A DNA stretch of 14,954 nt, taken from contig JAEUOZ010000017.1 in the NCBI GenBank assembly GCA_016790225.1, positions 1-14,954 of the forward strand, given 5' to 3'. Below the pieces are notes generated by a model. The model was not told the origin of the DNA, ran no database searches, and saw nothing but the letters and a program-made list of their open reading frames with translations. This DNA comes from Rubrivivax sp. GTDB lineage: Bacteria; Pseudomonadota; Gammaproteobacteria; Burkholderiales; Burkholderiaceae. Within the stretch, counting starts at the first letter, position 1. Every line of letters begins with the position of its first letter. A program made the translations under genes and the position numbers. Below are positions 1 to 8,366 of the stretch, in pieces.

Positions 1-16
1 AAGCCATGCAGCCATG

Positions 17-41
17 AAAAACGCCCGCGGCTCGCGGGCGT
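17..41 (-). terminator. Rho-independent terminator of the serS/tRNA-Ser unit
   Basis: Read on the minus strand, a perfect 9-base-pair stem (ACGCCCGCG / CGCGGGCGT) with a 3-base loop is followed at once by a run of T (complement of the A run at 17-21). It starts 6 bases after the encoded CCA end of the tRNA. This is the classic GC-rich stem plus U-run of an intrinsic terminator, and it is the strongest one in the window. In the plus direction the stem is followed only by GTTTG, so it should act mainly on minus-strand transcription. Confidence 0.9.
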
Positions 42-47
42 GTTTGC

Positions 48-138
48 TGGCGGAAAGGGAGGGATTCGAACCCTCGGTACGGTAAAACCGTACACCGGAT
101 TTCGAGTCCGGCGCATTCGACCACTCTGCCACCTTTCC
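48..138 (-). tRNA. tRNA-Ser, anticodon CGA
   Basis: The minus strand folds as a class II tRNA. The acceptor arm GGAAAGG pairs with CCTTTCC, followed by discriminator G and an encoded CCA. The anticodon arm CCGGA / TCCGG encloses the loop CTCGAAA, giving anticodon CGA, which reads UCG. A long variable arm built on TACGGT/ACCGTA precedes the T arm with its GTTCGAATC loop. The long variable arm and the G discriminator are serine identity features. The gene lies 85 bases downstream of serS on the same strand with no terminator between them, so it may be cotranscribed with the synthetase that charges it. Confidence 0.97.
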
Positions 139-160
139 TGATCTGCCCCGTCGTCGCCAA

Positions 161-178
161 CCGCTGCCGGGGCAGCGG
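161..178 (-). repeat. Inverted repeat between serS and tRNA-Ser
   Basis: A perfect 8-base inverted repeat (CCGCTGCC / GGCAGCGG) has only 2 bases at its centre. In RNA this gives a 7-pair stem with a 4-base loop. It lies 22 bases upstream of the mature tRNA 5' end and has no T run, so it is not an intrinsic terminator. A second, weaker inverted repeat (CTTCGC / GCGAAG, 194-212) lies just after the serS stop codon. Possible roles are protection of the serS mRNA 3' end or a boundary for tRNA processing; both are inference. Confidence 0.5.
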
Positions 179-223
179 GCGGCTGTGACGGGCCTTCGCG
201 GGTCGAGCGAAGAACCCGGGAGT

Positions 224-1603
<1,380 letters not shown>

Positions 1604-1653
1604 TCAGCCGTCGGGGGCGCCGCCACGGGGGCGGCTGCGCAAGGGGCCCGAGG

Positions 1654-2634
1654 TCAGGATCGCGTGGCGGCGACCTCGGCCATGCTCTTGTCCCCCAGGC
1701 CCAGCGGCAGCGGGAAGTGCACCGTCTCCTCGACCCCTTCCATCTTGCGGATGGTGGTGGCGCCCAGTTCGCGCAGACGTGCGATGACCTGCTGCACCAG
1801 GATGTCGGGCGCCGAGGCCCCGGCGGTGAGCCCCACGCGCTGGCGGCCTTCAAACCACTCGGGCTTCAGGTCGTCTGCGCCGTCCACCATGTAGGCCGGC
1901 GTGCCCAGGCGCTCCGCCAGCTCGCGCAGGCGGTTGCTGTTGCTGCTGGTGCTGCTGCCCACCACCACGACCACGTCGCTGGCAGGTGCCAGCAGCTTCA
2001 CAGCGTCCTGCCGGTTCTGGGTGGCGTAGCAGATGTCCTGCTTCTTGGGCTCGCGCACATGCGGAAAGCGCTGCTTGACGGCCATCAGGATCTCGGCCGC
2101 ATCGTCCACGCTCAGCGTGGTCTGCGTCACGACGGCCAGGAACTGGCCACGCGGCTGCACGCGCTGCACATCGTGCACGTCCTCGACGAGGTAGATGCCT
2201 TCGCTGAGCTGCCCCATCGTGCCTTCGACCTCCGGGTGGCCCTTGTGGCCGATCATGATGAACTCGTAGCCCTCCTTGGAGAGCTTGGCCACTTCCACGT
2301 GCACCTTGGTCACCAGCGGGCAGGTGGCATCAAACACCTGAAATCCGCGGCGTGCGGCCTCCAGGCGCACCGCCTGGCTGACACCGTGCGCACTGAAGAC
2401 CAGCGTGGCGCCCGGGGGCACATCGGCCAGATCCTCGATGAAGATCGCGCCCTTGACCTTCAGGTCGTTCACCACGTAGGTGTTGTGCACGATCTCGTGA
2501 CGCACGTAGATGGGCGCGCCGAAGCGGCGCAAGGCACGCTCGACGATCTCGATGGCACGATCCACGCCGGCGCAGAAGCCGCGCGGCTCGGCCAGCACCA
2601 CTTCTTCGACCGATCCCGATTGGCTATGGCTCAC
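1654..2634 (-). CDS. ispH: 4-hydroxy-3-methylbut-2-enyl diphosphate reductase
   Basis: IspH (LytB) is the last enzyme of the MEP isoprenoid pathway. It reduces HMBPP to IPP and DMAPP with a [4Fe-4S] cluster. The three cluster cysteines are visible at C21 ([10 protein letters not shown]), C105 ([11 protein letters not shown]) and C202 (ICYATQNRQ). Substrate residues are also present: H50, H83 (SAHGV), H133 and E135 ([11 protein letters not shown]), and the SSNSNRL loop near 230. I chose the GTG at 2632-2634, which gives 326 residues, the normal size. The frame stays open upstream to 2721, but that part lies inside the preceding gene. The GTG overlaps the stop of the prolyl isomerase gene in the sequence GTGA, so translation is probably coupled. 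An fkpB-ispH order is also known from Escherichia coli. Confidence 0.97.
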   Translation of the reverse strand: MSHSQSGSVEEVVLAEPRGFCAGVDRAIEIVERALRRFGAPIYVRHEIVHNTYVVNDLKVKGAIFIEDLADVPPGATLVFSAHGVSQAVRLEAARRGFQVFDATCPLVTKVHVEVAKLSKEGYEFIMIGHKGHPEVEGTMGQLSEGIYLVEDVHDVQRVQPRGQFLAVVTQTTLSVDDAAEILMAVKQRFPHVREPKKQDICYATQNRQDAVKLLAPASDVVVVVGSSTSSNSNRLRELAERLGTPAYMVDGADDLKPEWFEGRQRVGLTAGASAPDILVQQVIARLRELGATTIRKMEGVEETVHFPLPLGLGDKSMAEVAATRS

Positions 2635-3074
2635 AGCACCCCCAGCAACTGCACCTCGAACTGCACCGGCTGGCCGGCGAGCGGGTGATTGAAATCGAAC
2701 ATCAGCCAGCCGTCGCCGCACTCGCGCACCACGCCGGCATAGCTGCCCTGGCCATCGGGGGTGGGGAACTGCACCACATCGCCCACCGCATAGTCGGCAT
2801 CGGGGTCACCCAGTTCGCGCAGCAGCGACAGCTTCACCCGCTGCAGCAGCTGCGGGTTGCGTTCGCCGAAGGCCTCTCCGGGTGCCAGGTCAAAACGCTG
2901 GCGCGCGCCTTCGGCCAGGCCGAACAGGCGCTGCTCCATCGCAGGCGCGAGCTGGCCCGTGCCCAGCGACAGCGTCGCCGGCTTGTCGTTGAAGGTGTTG
3001 ATCACATCGACGCCATCCGGCCCGGCCAGACGGTAATGCAGGGTCAGGAAAGACCCCGGCTGAACGGTATTCAT
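2631..3074 (-). CDS. slpA: FKBP-type peptidyl-prolyl cis-trans isomerase, SlpA/FkpB family
   Basis: This is a small cytoplasmic prolyl isomerase/chaperone of the FKBP fold with the inserted-flap domain typical of SlpA and SlyD. The opening [18 protein letters not shown], the segment [20 protein letters not shown] and the flap segment [15 protein letters not shown] match that family, as does [21 protein letters not shown] at the end. SlyD's histidine-rich metal tail is absent, which favours SlpA. The start is the ATG at 3072-3074 (147 residues), with TGAGGG closely upstream. A GTG at 3081-3083 would add MRA but has no ribosome binding site. Its TGA overlaps the ispH GTG start. It is divergent from radC across 198 bases. 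The family assignment is firm; client proteins cannot be read from sequence. Confidence 0.93.
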   Translation of the reverse strand: MNTVQPGSFLTLHYRLAGPDGVDVINTFNDKPATLSLGTGQLAPAMEQRLFGLAEGARQRFDLAPGEAFGERNPQLLQRVKLSLLRELGDPDADYAVGDVVQFPTPDGQGSYAGVVRECGDGWLMFDFNHPLAGQPVQFEVQLLGVL

Positions 3075-3272
3075 GGCCCTCACGCCAAAGTGGGGCCGCC
3101 AAGGGTGGCGGCGCGAAGTGGGAAGGCGGCCGCGCCCGCGGCCTCTAGACTGGTGTCATTCTACGGATGCGACCTGATTCACCCCGCGCAAGGCCCTTGG
3201 CGGCCCCTTGATGCGCAGCTCGCTGTCCGGCCAAGCTCAGCTCAGCCTCCAGCCCATCACCCGAACCGTGCC
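3075..3272. other. Divergent intergenic region between slpA and radC
   Basis: These 198 bases should hold promoters for both directions. On the minus strand a TAGAAT hexamer (3158-3163) is a fair -10 match, 84 bases before the slpA ATG, but no TTGACA-like box stands 16-18 bases upstream. For radC I see no convincing hexamers, and no clear Shine-Dalgarno sequence before its ATG. No small ORF with good coding features and no RNA gene is visible. The low-GC patch around 3150-3180 is consistent with a promoter zone. Confidence 0.4.
3158..3163 (-). promoter_or_regulatory. Possible -10 element for slpA-ispH
   Basis: The minus-strand hexamer TAGAAT matches the sigma-70 consensus TATAAT at five of six positions, in the least GC-rich part of the intergenic region. 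Transcription would start near 3151 and give a leader of about 77 bases. No -35 box of quality is seen, so this is tentative. Confidence 0.25.
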
Positions 3273-3947
3273 ATGAACCTCAAGGATCTGCCCGCCGCCG
3301 CCCGCCCGCGTGAACGGGCATTGGCGCTCGGCGCCGCCAGCCTGGCCGATGCCGAGTTGCTGGCGCTGCTGTTGCGCACCGGGGTGCGCGGCCAGGGGGT
3401 GCTGCAGCTGGCTGAGGCCTTGCTTCAGCGTTTTGGCGGCTTTGCCGGGCTCCTGCAGGCCGAAGAACGCCAGCTGCGCACGGTCAAGGGCCTGGGGCCG
3501 GCGCGGCGCGCCGAGCTGGCCGCGGTGGCCGAGATGGCGCGCCGCTCGCTGGCGCGCCAGCTGGAACAGCGCCCGATCTTCGAATCGCCCGAGCAGGTGC
3601 GCCAGTACCTGCAGCTGCACCTCAGCGGCCTGCCGCACGAAGAGTTTGCGGTGCTCTTCCTGGATGCGCAGCACCGCCTGATCGAGATGCGCCGGCTGTT
3701 TCGCGGCACGCTCACCCAGACCAGCGTCTACCCGCGAGAGGTGGCCAAGGAGGCGCTCGCGCGCAATGCGGCGGCCGTGGTGCTGGCGCACAACCATCCA
3801 TCGGGCGCGGCCGAGCCTTCGCGGGCCGATGAACTGCTGACGCAGACGCTGAAGCAGACGCTGCAGCTGGTGGATGTGCGCGTGCTGGATCACCTGGTGG
3901 TGGGCGCGGGCCGCGTGATCTCGTTCGCCGAGCGGGGGCTGCTGTGA
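3273..3947 (+). CDS. radC: RadC/JAB-domain protein (DNA-repair-associated family)
   Basis: This 224-residue protein has the full RadC layout. An N-terminal helix-hairpin-helix-like region (about 20-90, with [15 protein letters not shown] at 71-85) is followed by a JAB1/MPN-like metalloprotease-fold domain. The JAMM zinc signature is intact: H173 and H175 in HNHPSG, then S183 and D186. The family segment [13 protein letters not shown] begins at 123. RadC was once linked to radiation resistance, but its biochemical activity is unsettled. The start ATG at 3273-3275 gives the typical [17 protein letters not shown] opening; in-frame sequence upstream lacks RadC similarity. Its TGA overlaps the GTG start of the next gene (GTGA), so the two are probably translated together. 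Identity is certain; the cellular role is open. Confidence 0.96.
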   Translation: MNLKDLPAAARPRERALALGAASLADAELLALLLRTGVRGQGVLQLAEALLQRFGGFAGLLQAEERQLRTVKGLGPARRAELAAVAEMARRSLARQLEQRPIFESPEQVRQYLQLHLSGLPHEEFAVLFLDAQHRLIEMRRLFRGTLTQTSVYPREVAKEALARNAAAVVLAHNHPSGAAEPSRADELLTQTLKQTLQLVDVRVLDHLVVGAGRVISFAERGLL

Positions 3948-4600
3948 AGAACCGGCAGCGCCTGGCGGGCTTTGCGGAGCTGGGCGCGGCCTTGAAGCAG
4001 CAGGCGCGCGCCCAGGCCGAAGCCCGCGCGGCGCAGGAGGCCCAGGCCCGCGCGCGCCGCAGCGCGCAGCAGCAACGCCAGCGCGAAGAGCAGGCCTTTG
4101 CGCTGGCCGTCGGCCCTGTGACCCGGCTGCCTGACCGGCGGCTGGCCACGCTGAACAAGCCGCTGCCGGCGCCGGAGCCCTTTCAGCGCCAGAAGGACGA
4201 GCAGGCGGCGCTGAAGGCTGCGCTGTCCGACGAAGTGGATGTGGAGTCCCTGCTGCTCACCGACGATGGGCTCAGCTTCAGAAGGCCAGGTGTGGCCGCC
4301 GATGTGCTGACACGCCTGCGCAAGGGCCACTGGGCGATCCAGCGGCAGATCGATCTGCATGGCCTGCGGCGCGATGAAGCGCGGGAAGCGCTGGCCACCT
4401 TTCTGCGCCAGACGCGCCAGCAGGGGCACCGCTGCCTGCGGGTGGTGCATGGCAAGGGCCTGGGATCGCCGGGGCGTGAGCCGGTGCTCAAGGGCAAGGT
4501 GCAGCGCTGGCTGGCGCAGAGCGATGACGTCATCGCCTTCGCCCAGGCCAGCGCACCCCAGGGCGGCGCGGGCGCGGTGATCGTCTTGCTGGACGCCTGA
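3944..4600 (+). CDS. Smr-domain protein (putative endonuclease)
   Basis: This 218-residue protein has an Smr (small MutS-related) domain in its C-terminal half. The hallmarks are DLHG at 137-140, HGKG at 169-172 and the closing GGAGA at 207-211. Smr domains are linked to nicking endonuclease activity and, in other proteins, to RNA cleavage. This stand-alone form resembles E. coli SmrA/SmrB (YfcN), where SmrB cleaves mRNA at collided ribosomes. The first 55 residues are rich in Ala, Gln, Arg and Glu and should form a long charged helix or coiled coil. The start is GTG at 3944-3946, inside the radC stop, with GGGGG about 5 bases upstream. DNA and RNA targets are both possible; pairing with radC is the only contextual hint. 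Confidence 0.9.
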   Translation: MKNRQRLAGFAELGAALKQQARAQAEARAAQEAQARARRSAQQQRQREEQAFALAVGPVTRLPDRRLATLNKPLPAPEPFQRQKDEQAALKAALSDEVDVESLLLTDDGLSFRRPGVAADVLTRLRKGHWAIQRQIDLHGLRRDEAREALATFLRQTRQQGHRCLRVVHGKGLGSPGREPVLKGKVQRWLAQSDDVIAFAQASAPQGGAGAVIVLLDA

Positions 4601-4634
4601 TCTCGCGGCGTCGGGCGGGCCGCTGAGCCTGCTG

Positions 4635-4664
4635 GCCGGCGGCTGCTGCTCTGCGTCCGCCGGC
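4635..4664. terminator. Possible bidirectional terminator hairpin
   Basis: A perfect 8-base inverted repeat (GCCGGCGG / CCGCCGGC) with a 14-base loop lies in the 74-base gap between the convergent smr-domain and hemoglobin genes. Outer bases GCTG (4631) and CAGC (4670) could extend the stem past a bulge. No T run follows on either strand, so it is a weak terminator candidate and may simply slow or protect transcript ends. Confidence 0.35.
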
Positions 4665-4674
4665 TGCGCCAGCT

Positions 4675-5082
4675 TCAGCGGTTGCGCATCCAGTCGGCCG
4701 TACCGAAGAAGCTTTGCGTCAGGCGCTGCGCGAGCGCGGGTTCGACGGCGCGCTCTTCCATGGCCTGCATCATGCAGGCCATCCACTGGTCCCGCTCCGA
4801 CAGGCCGATCGGGAACGGCAGGTGCCGCGCGCGCAGCCGGGGGTGACCAAAACGTTGCACATAATGATCCGGCCCGCCCAGCCAGCCGCACAGAAACCAG
4901 AACAGCTTGTCGCGCGAGCCGTCCAGCACCGTGGGGTGCAGGGCCCGGATGCGGGCGTAGGCGGGCTCCAGGTCCATCAGGTCGTAGAAGCGGTCAACCA
5001 GCGCGCGCACGCCCTCTTCGCCCTGCAGGCGCTCGAAGGGGCTGGGGCCGGGCTCGGGGGCTTGGCTGTCGTCGTCGCTCAT
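4675..5082 (-). CDS. Group II truncated hemoglobin (trHbO type)
   Basis: This 135-residue protein is a 2-on-2 globin that binds heme and, by family precedent, O2, NO or peroxide. Diagnostic residues are Tyr B10 (Y33, in FYDLMD), the segment FWFLCGWLGGP (61-71), the proximal histidine H87 in HPRLRARHLPFPIG, and the invariant Trp G8 of group II (W100, in RDQWMACM). The first 15 residues are an acidic, proline-containing tail of unknown purpose. The start is the ATG at 5080-5082; its Shine-Dalgarno sequence is poor. It lies 16 bases after the FlhG-like ATPase gene and is likely in the same operon. Roles suggested for the class include NO detoxification, oxygen delivery and redox sensing. Here the context suggests a signalling link, which is inference. 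Confidence 0.95.
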   Translation of the reverse strand: MSDDDSQAPEPGPSPFERLQGEEGVRALVDRFYDLMDLEPAYARIRALHPTVLDGSRDKLFWFLCGWLGGPDHYVQRFGHPRLRARHLPFPIGLSERDQWMACMMQAMEERAVEPALAQRLTQSFFGTADWMRNR

Positions 5083-5098
5083 GTTCGGGGCGCGGCGA

Positions 5099-5893
5099 TC
5101 AGGCGGACTGCTGGCGCATCAGGCGCGAGGTGATGTCCGTCAGCGCCAGCGCTGCGGCAGCACCGGGCTGCGCATCCAGCAGCAACTCTCGGCGTTGCAC
5201 GGCCTCGCGCACGGCGCTGTCCATCGGCACTTCGCCGATGAATTCCAGCCGCACGGCGGAATCCAGCCCCGGGTTGACGTAGCGATCCACCACCTGCTGA
5301 AGCTGCGCGCAGACGCTGCGGCCTTCGCCGGCACGGCGCACCTGGTTGACCAACACCCGGATGTGGCGGCGCTTCTGCACCGTGGCCAGCACCTTGATCG
5401 TCGCGTAGGCGTCGGTCAGCGAGGTGGGCTCGGGTGTCACGACCACCAGGACCCTGTCGGCCAGCGACACCGTATACAGCACCACATCGGAAATGCCCGC
5501 ACCCGTATCCAGCACGATGTGGTCAAAACGCGGCAGCAACTCGTCGATCACTTTTTGAAGTTCTTCGCGCACATGCGGCGTGAGGCGCGAATACTCGACC
5601 ATCCCCGAACCCGCCAGCAACACCGACATGCCGCAGGGCCCGGGCAGGATCGCGTCCTCCAGATGGCGCTTGTGCGAGAGCACGTCGTGCAGGGTCACGC
5701 GGGGCGGCAGGTTGAGCACCACGTCCAGATTGGCCAGGCCCAGATCGGCATCCAGCACCAGCACGCGCTGGCCGTGCCGGGCCAGCGAAGCGGCCAGGTT
5801 GGCCGAAACAAAGGTCTTGCCCACGCCACCCTTGCCGCTGGTGATGGCCGTGATGCACGCGCGACGCACGTCGGGCGGTGATAGATCGCTCAT
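5099..5893 (-). CDS. FlhG/YlxH-type MinD-family ATPase
   Basis: This 264-residue ParA/MinD-superfamily ATPase has a deviant Walker A GKGGVGKT at 20-27 (signature lysine K21), Walker A' DAD at 48-50 and Walker B DTGAGISD from 129. The run TPEPTSLTDAYATIK (153-167) is typical of the FlhG/FleN/YlxH branch, which sets flagellar number and position with the GTPase FlhF. The N-terminus lacks the DQAxxLR helix by which FlhG stimulates FlhF, and no flhF lies nearby. No MinC or MinE gene adjoins, so division-site MinD is unlikely. The start ATG (5891-5893) lies in an ATGA overlap with the GGDEF stop, with AGGA 6 bases upstream; the frame stays open to 5977 but that part is inside the GGDEF gene. The superfamily call is certain. 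A role in polar or surface localisation is inference. Confidence 0.9.
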   Translation of the reverse strand: MSDLSPPDVRRACITAITSGKGGVGKTFVSANLAASLARHGQRVLVLDADLGLANLDVVLNLPPRVTLHDVLSHKRHLEDAILPGPCGMSVLLAGSGMVEYSRLTPHVREELQKVIDELLPRFDHIVLDTGAGISDVVLYTVSLADRVLVVVTPEPTSLTDAYATIKVLATVQKRRHIRVLVNQVRRAGEGRSVCAQLQQVVDRYVNPGLDSAVRLEFIGEVPMDSAVREAVQRRELLLDAQPGAAAALALTDITSRLMRQQSA

Positions 5894-6606
5894 TCGTGAT
5901 CCTGACTCGGCGACAAGGCAAACAGCAGGTTTTTCTCTTCGGTGCTCACCGTGCTGGTGGCCGCGGGCTCCAGGCACACCAGGTTGCGGCCAGAGGTCTT
6001 GGCGCGGTAGAGCTGCAGATCGGCGCGTTCACTCCAGAGTGCCGGCGTCGAGCGTACCCACTGCGGCGCAAACGCACCACCAACACTGACGGTGACCTGG
6101 ATATCGCGCACCGGGGCAACGGAAATGACGGTGGATTCCACCTTGCGCCGGATGCGCTCGGCCACCGCCTCGCCGAAGTGCGCCGGGCAGTTGGGCAGGA
6201 TGATCGCGAACTCTTCGCCACCCACGCGCGCCACCAGGTCCATGGGGCGGACGGTCTCGTTCAGCACGCCGGCCACGGCCTTGATCACCAGATCGCCCGC
6301 GGCATGACCCCAGGTGTCGTTGACCCGCTTGAAGTGATCGATATCCAGCGCCAGCAGCAGCGCCGGCTCGCCAGACCGCGCCACGCGGTCGATTTCGCGC
6401 GCCAGCGCGACATCAAAACTGCGCCGGTTGGCCAGACCGGTGAGCGCATCGCGGCTGGACAGCTCGACCAGCGCATCGATCAGGCTCTGCAGCCAGGCCT
6501 GCGAACCGGGCACTCCTTCGGGCGGTAAGTGGCCGGACTGCCGCAGCAACTGCAGCGCAGTATCCAGCTGCAAGGCAGCGGCTGGCGGGAGGGGCGGTCG
6601 CGACAA
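5890..6606 (-). CDS. Diguanylate cyclase (GGDEF domain)
   Basis: This 238-residue cytoplasmic protein should make c-di-GMP from two GTP. The active-site motif is GGEEF at 129-133. Metal and substrate residues lie in LDIDHFKRVND (87-97) and DALTGLANRR (53-62). An inhibitory I-site RPMD (120-123) sits five residues before GGEEF, the PleD spacing, so product feedback is likely. The 50 N-terminal residues form short helices with no recognised sensor domain and no membrane segment, so input probably comes from a partner. A tail of about 28 residues follows the domain. The start is TTG at 6604-6606, with AGG nine bases upstream; no in-frame ATG exists before the domain. It is the first gene of a unit with the FlhG-like ATPase and the hemoglobin. 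Confidence 0.93.
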   Translation of the reverse strand: MSRPPLPPAAALQLDTALQLLRQSGHLPPEGVPGSQAWLQSLIDALVELSSRDALTGLANRRSFDVALAREIDRVARSGEPALLLALDIDHFKRVNDTWGHAAGDLVIKAVAGVLNETVRPMDLVARVGGEEFAIILPNCPAHFGEAVAERIRRKVESTVISVAPVRDIQVTVSVGGAFAPQWVRSTPALWSERADLQLYRAKTSGRNLVCLEPAATSTVSTEEKNLLFALSPSQDHE

Positions 6607-6793
6607 GAGTGTGTACCTGCTAGCTTGGCAGAGGTCGGCTACGGGTCATTCAACGCGGCGCGGGCAGTCTAGCAGCGGGCCTTCCAGCGCCTGTTTCGAA
6701 ATGGACGGCGAAGACCGTGCTCATCGTCCGGCAGGCCGGTGCGCACGCGGACCACACTGCCAGCGCCTCTTCCACGCGGTACTTCCCTGCGCC
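6607..6793. other. Divergent intergenic region between GGDEF gene and cheR
   Basis: These 187 bases separate the divergent c-di-GMP and chemotaxis units and must contain, or adjoin, their promoters. I see no good sigma-70 pair on either strand. A TCATTCAA-N10-GCAGTCTA arrangement (about 6646-6671, plus strand) loosely recalls the flagellar sigma-28 pattern but has too many mismatches to call. No tRNA, small ORF with coding character, or terminator is visible. Confidence 0.35.
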
Positions 6794-7660
6794 ATGCCTG
6801 CCGCCACCCTGCCCGCCGCACCCTCTGCCTCCCGCGCCACGGCCCCCGCGGAATTTGCCTTCAGCGACGCCGATTTCGAGCGCGTGCGCCGGCTCATCTA
6901 CGCGCGCGCCGGCATCAGCCTGCACGAGGGCAAGCAGGCCATGGTCTACGGCCGCCTCTCGCGCCGCCTGCGCGAGACCGGCCACGCCAGCTTCAACGCG
7001 TACCTGGACGATCTGGAGCGCGGCAGCTCCGCCGACAGCGCCACCGAGTGGCAGGCCTTCGTCAACTGCCTGACGACCAACCTCACCTCCTTCTTTCGCG
7101 AGCCGCACCACTTCGTGGCGCTGGCCGAGGAACTGCGCAAGCGCCGCGGGCGGCCCATCCGCATGTGGTGCAACGCGGCCTCCACGGGCGAAGAGCCCTA
7201 CTCGCTGGCCATCACGGTGCTGGATACGCTGGACGCGCGCGCGCCGGTGAGCATCCTGTGCACCGACATCGATTCCCAGGTGCTGGCCACAGCCGAGCGC
7301 GGCGTGTACGCGTCCGAAGCACGCGGCCTCAGCCCCGAGCAGCTCAAGCGCCACTTCATGCGCGGCATGCGCGGCAACACCGGCCACATCCGCGTGAAGA
7401 GCGAGCTGCAGAAGCTGCTGGAGTTCCGGCTCTTCAATCTGATGAACGCGAGCTGGTCCAGCCTGGGCGAGCCGTTCGACATCGTCTTCTGCCGCAACGT
7501 GATGATCTATTTCGACGCGGCCACGCAGCGCCGCGTGCTGGAGCGCACCCATGCGCAGATGGCGCCGGGCAGCCTGCTGTTCGTCGGCCATTCCGAGAAC
7601 TTCACCGAATCGCGCGATCTGTTCGAGTTGCGCGGCAAGACCATCTACACCCGCGTCTGA
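6794..7660 (+). CDS. cheR: Chemotaxis protein-glutamate O-methyltransferase CheR
   Basis: CheR methylates glutamates on chemoreceptors with S-adenosylmethionine as donor, opposing CheB. The 288-residue protein has an N-terminal helical domain (FERVRRLIYARAGISL from 28), the segment TTNLTSFFREPHHF (94-107), the SAM-binding NAASTGEEPYSLA (127-139) and the late motifs CRNVMIYFD and GHSEN. All are typical of the family. The first 20 residues are Ala/Pro-rich. I chose the ATG at 6794-6796 because the long open frame upstream shows no CheR similarity; there is no clear Shine-Dalgarno sequence, so a start nearby is not excluded. It heads a cheR-cheD-cheB unit and lies 13 bases before cheD. No receptor, cheA, cheW or cheY adjoins. 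Confidence 0.96.
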   Translation: MPAATLPAAPSASRATAPAEFAFSDADFERVRRLIYARAGISLHEGKQAMVYGRLSRRLRETGHASFNAYLDDLERGSSADSATEWQAFVNCLTTNLTSFFREPHHFVALAEELRKRRGRPIRMWCNAASTGEEPYSLAITVLDTLDARAPVSILCTDIDSQVLATAERGVYASEARGLSPEQLKRHFMRGMRGNTGHIRVKSELQKLLEFRLFNLMNASWSSLGEPFDIVFCRNVMIYFDAATQRRVLERTHAQMAPGSLLFVGHSENFTESRDLFELRGKTIYTRV

Positions 7661-7673
7661 TCAGGCCCACACC

Positions 7674-8351
7674 ATGAGCCCACCGCTTGCCGCTGCCCCT
7701 GAGCAGGAAAACACCGTCGGCATGACGCCGCGCCTGGCTGCCCTGCGGGCTTCGCCGCGCCGGCCCGGCGAAGCCTCGTTCTTCTTCTGGGACGCCCACT
7801 TCCAGACCGAGAGCGTGAAGGTGCTGCCCGGCGAGTTCTACGTCGATGCCAGCCCGATCCTCATCACCACCACGCTGGGCTCGTGCATCGCGGCCTGCCT
7901 GTGGGACCGTGACCGCCGCATCGGCGGCCTGAACCACTTCATGCTGCCCGACGGGCCGGCCGCCGGCGCTGCGGGGGGCGGGCGTTATGGCGCCTACGCG
8001 ATGGATCAGCTGATCGGCGAGCTGATCAAGCGCGGCGCGCAGCGCGGCAGCCTGGAGGCCAAGATCTTCGGCGGCGGCTCGGTGATCGACGGCATGAATA
8101 CCATCCAGATCGGCGAGCGCAACACGCAGTTCGTCACCGAGTATCTGCACACCGAGCGCATCCCCATCGTCAGCAAGGACGTGCTGGATGTCTATCCGCG
8201 CAAGGTGGCCTTCCTGCCGCACACCGGCAAGGCGCTGGTCAAGCGCCTGCAGCCGCGGGCCAACGAGGCCGTGGTGGCCCAGGAACAGCTGGCCCGCCAG
8301 CGCGCGGCCAGCACCGCGCAGGCGACGGGCGGCTCGGTGGACCTCTTCTGA
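7674..8351 (+). CDS. cheD: Chemoreceptor glutamine deamidase CheD
   Basis: CheD deamidates specific glutamines on methyl-accepting chemotaxis proteins, making them methylatable by CheR. The 225-residue protein carries the papain-like catalytic set T65, C71 and H88 (TTTLGSC and GGLNHFMLP), with the same spacing as T21/C27/H44 of Thermotoga CheD. The segment GRYGAYAMDQLI and the IFGGGSVIDGM loop also fit. About 40 N-terminal residues before the domain and an Ala-rich C-terminal tail make it longer than the minimal enzyme. The ATG at 7674-7676 has AGG 8 bases upstream; the open frame extends into cheR but starts here by similarity. In some bacteria CheD also binds CheC; no cheC is seen here. Confidence 0.95.
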   Translation: MSPPLAAAPEQENTVGMTPRLAALRASPRRPGEASFFFWDAHFQTESVKVLPGEFYVDASPILITTTLGSCIAACLWDRDRRIGGLNHFMLPDGPAAGAAGGGRYGAYAMDQLIGELIKRGAQRGSLEAKIFGGGSVIDGMNTIQIGERNTQFVTEYLHTERIPIVSKDVLDVYPRKVAFLPHTGKALVKRLQPRANEAVVAQEQLARQRAASTAQATGGSVDLF

Positions 8352-8366
8352 GCAGGACCGCCGACG

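Noticed and set aside
48..138. tRNA-Ser as an attachment site for an integrated element
   Set aside because: No integrase gene and no second copy of the tRNA 3' end is seen in the window; the region to its left is cut at 47 bases.
1611..1635. A GC-rich hairpin (GCCGCC / GGCGGC) between ispH and serS as a terminator
   Set aside because: The stem is only 6 pairs and there is no T run; such matches arise readily at this GC content.
1717..2688. A 323-codon plus-strand open frame opposite ispH
   Set aside because: It is a His/Leu/Ala-rich translation typical of a shadow of a GC-rich gene; ispH on the other strand has all catalytic residues.
2635..2721. A longer N-terminus for IspH from an upstream start
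   Set aside because: The added residues lie wholly inside the prolyl isomerase gene and match no IspH; the GTG at 2632-2634 gives the normal length.
5099..5893. Reading the ATPase as the cell-division protein MinD
   Set aside because: No minC or minE adjoins, the usual C-terminal amphipathic membrane helix is not evident, and the TPEPTSLTDAYA wording fits the FlhG branch.
6646..6671. A flagellar sigma-28 promoter before cheR
   Set aside because: Both half-sites have several mismatches to the consensus, so the match is not better than chance.
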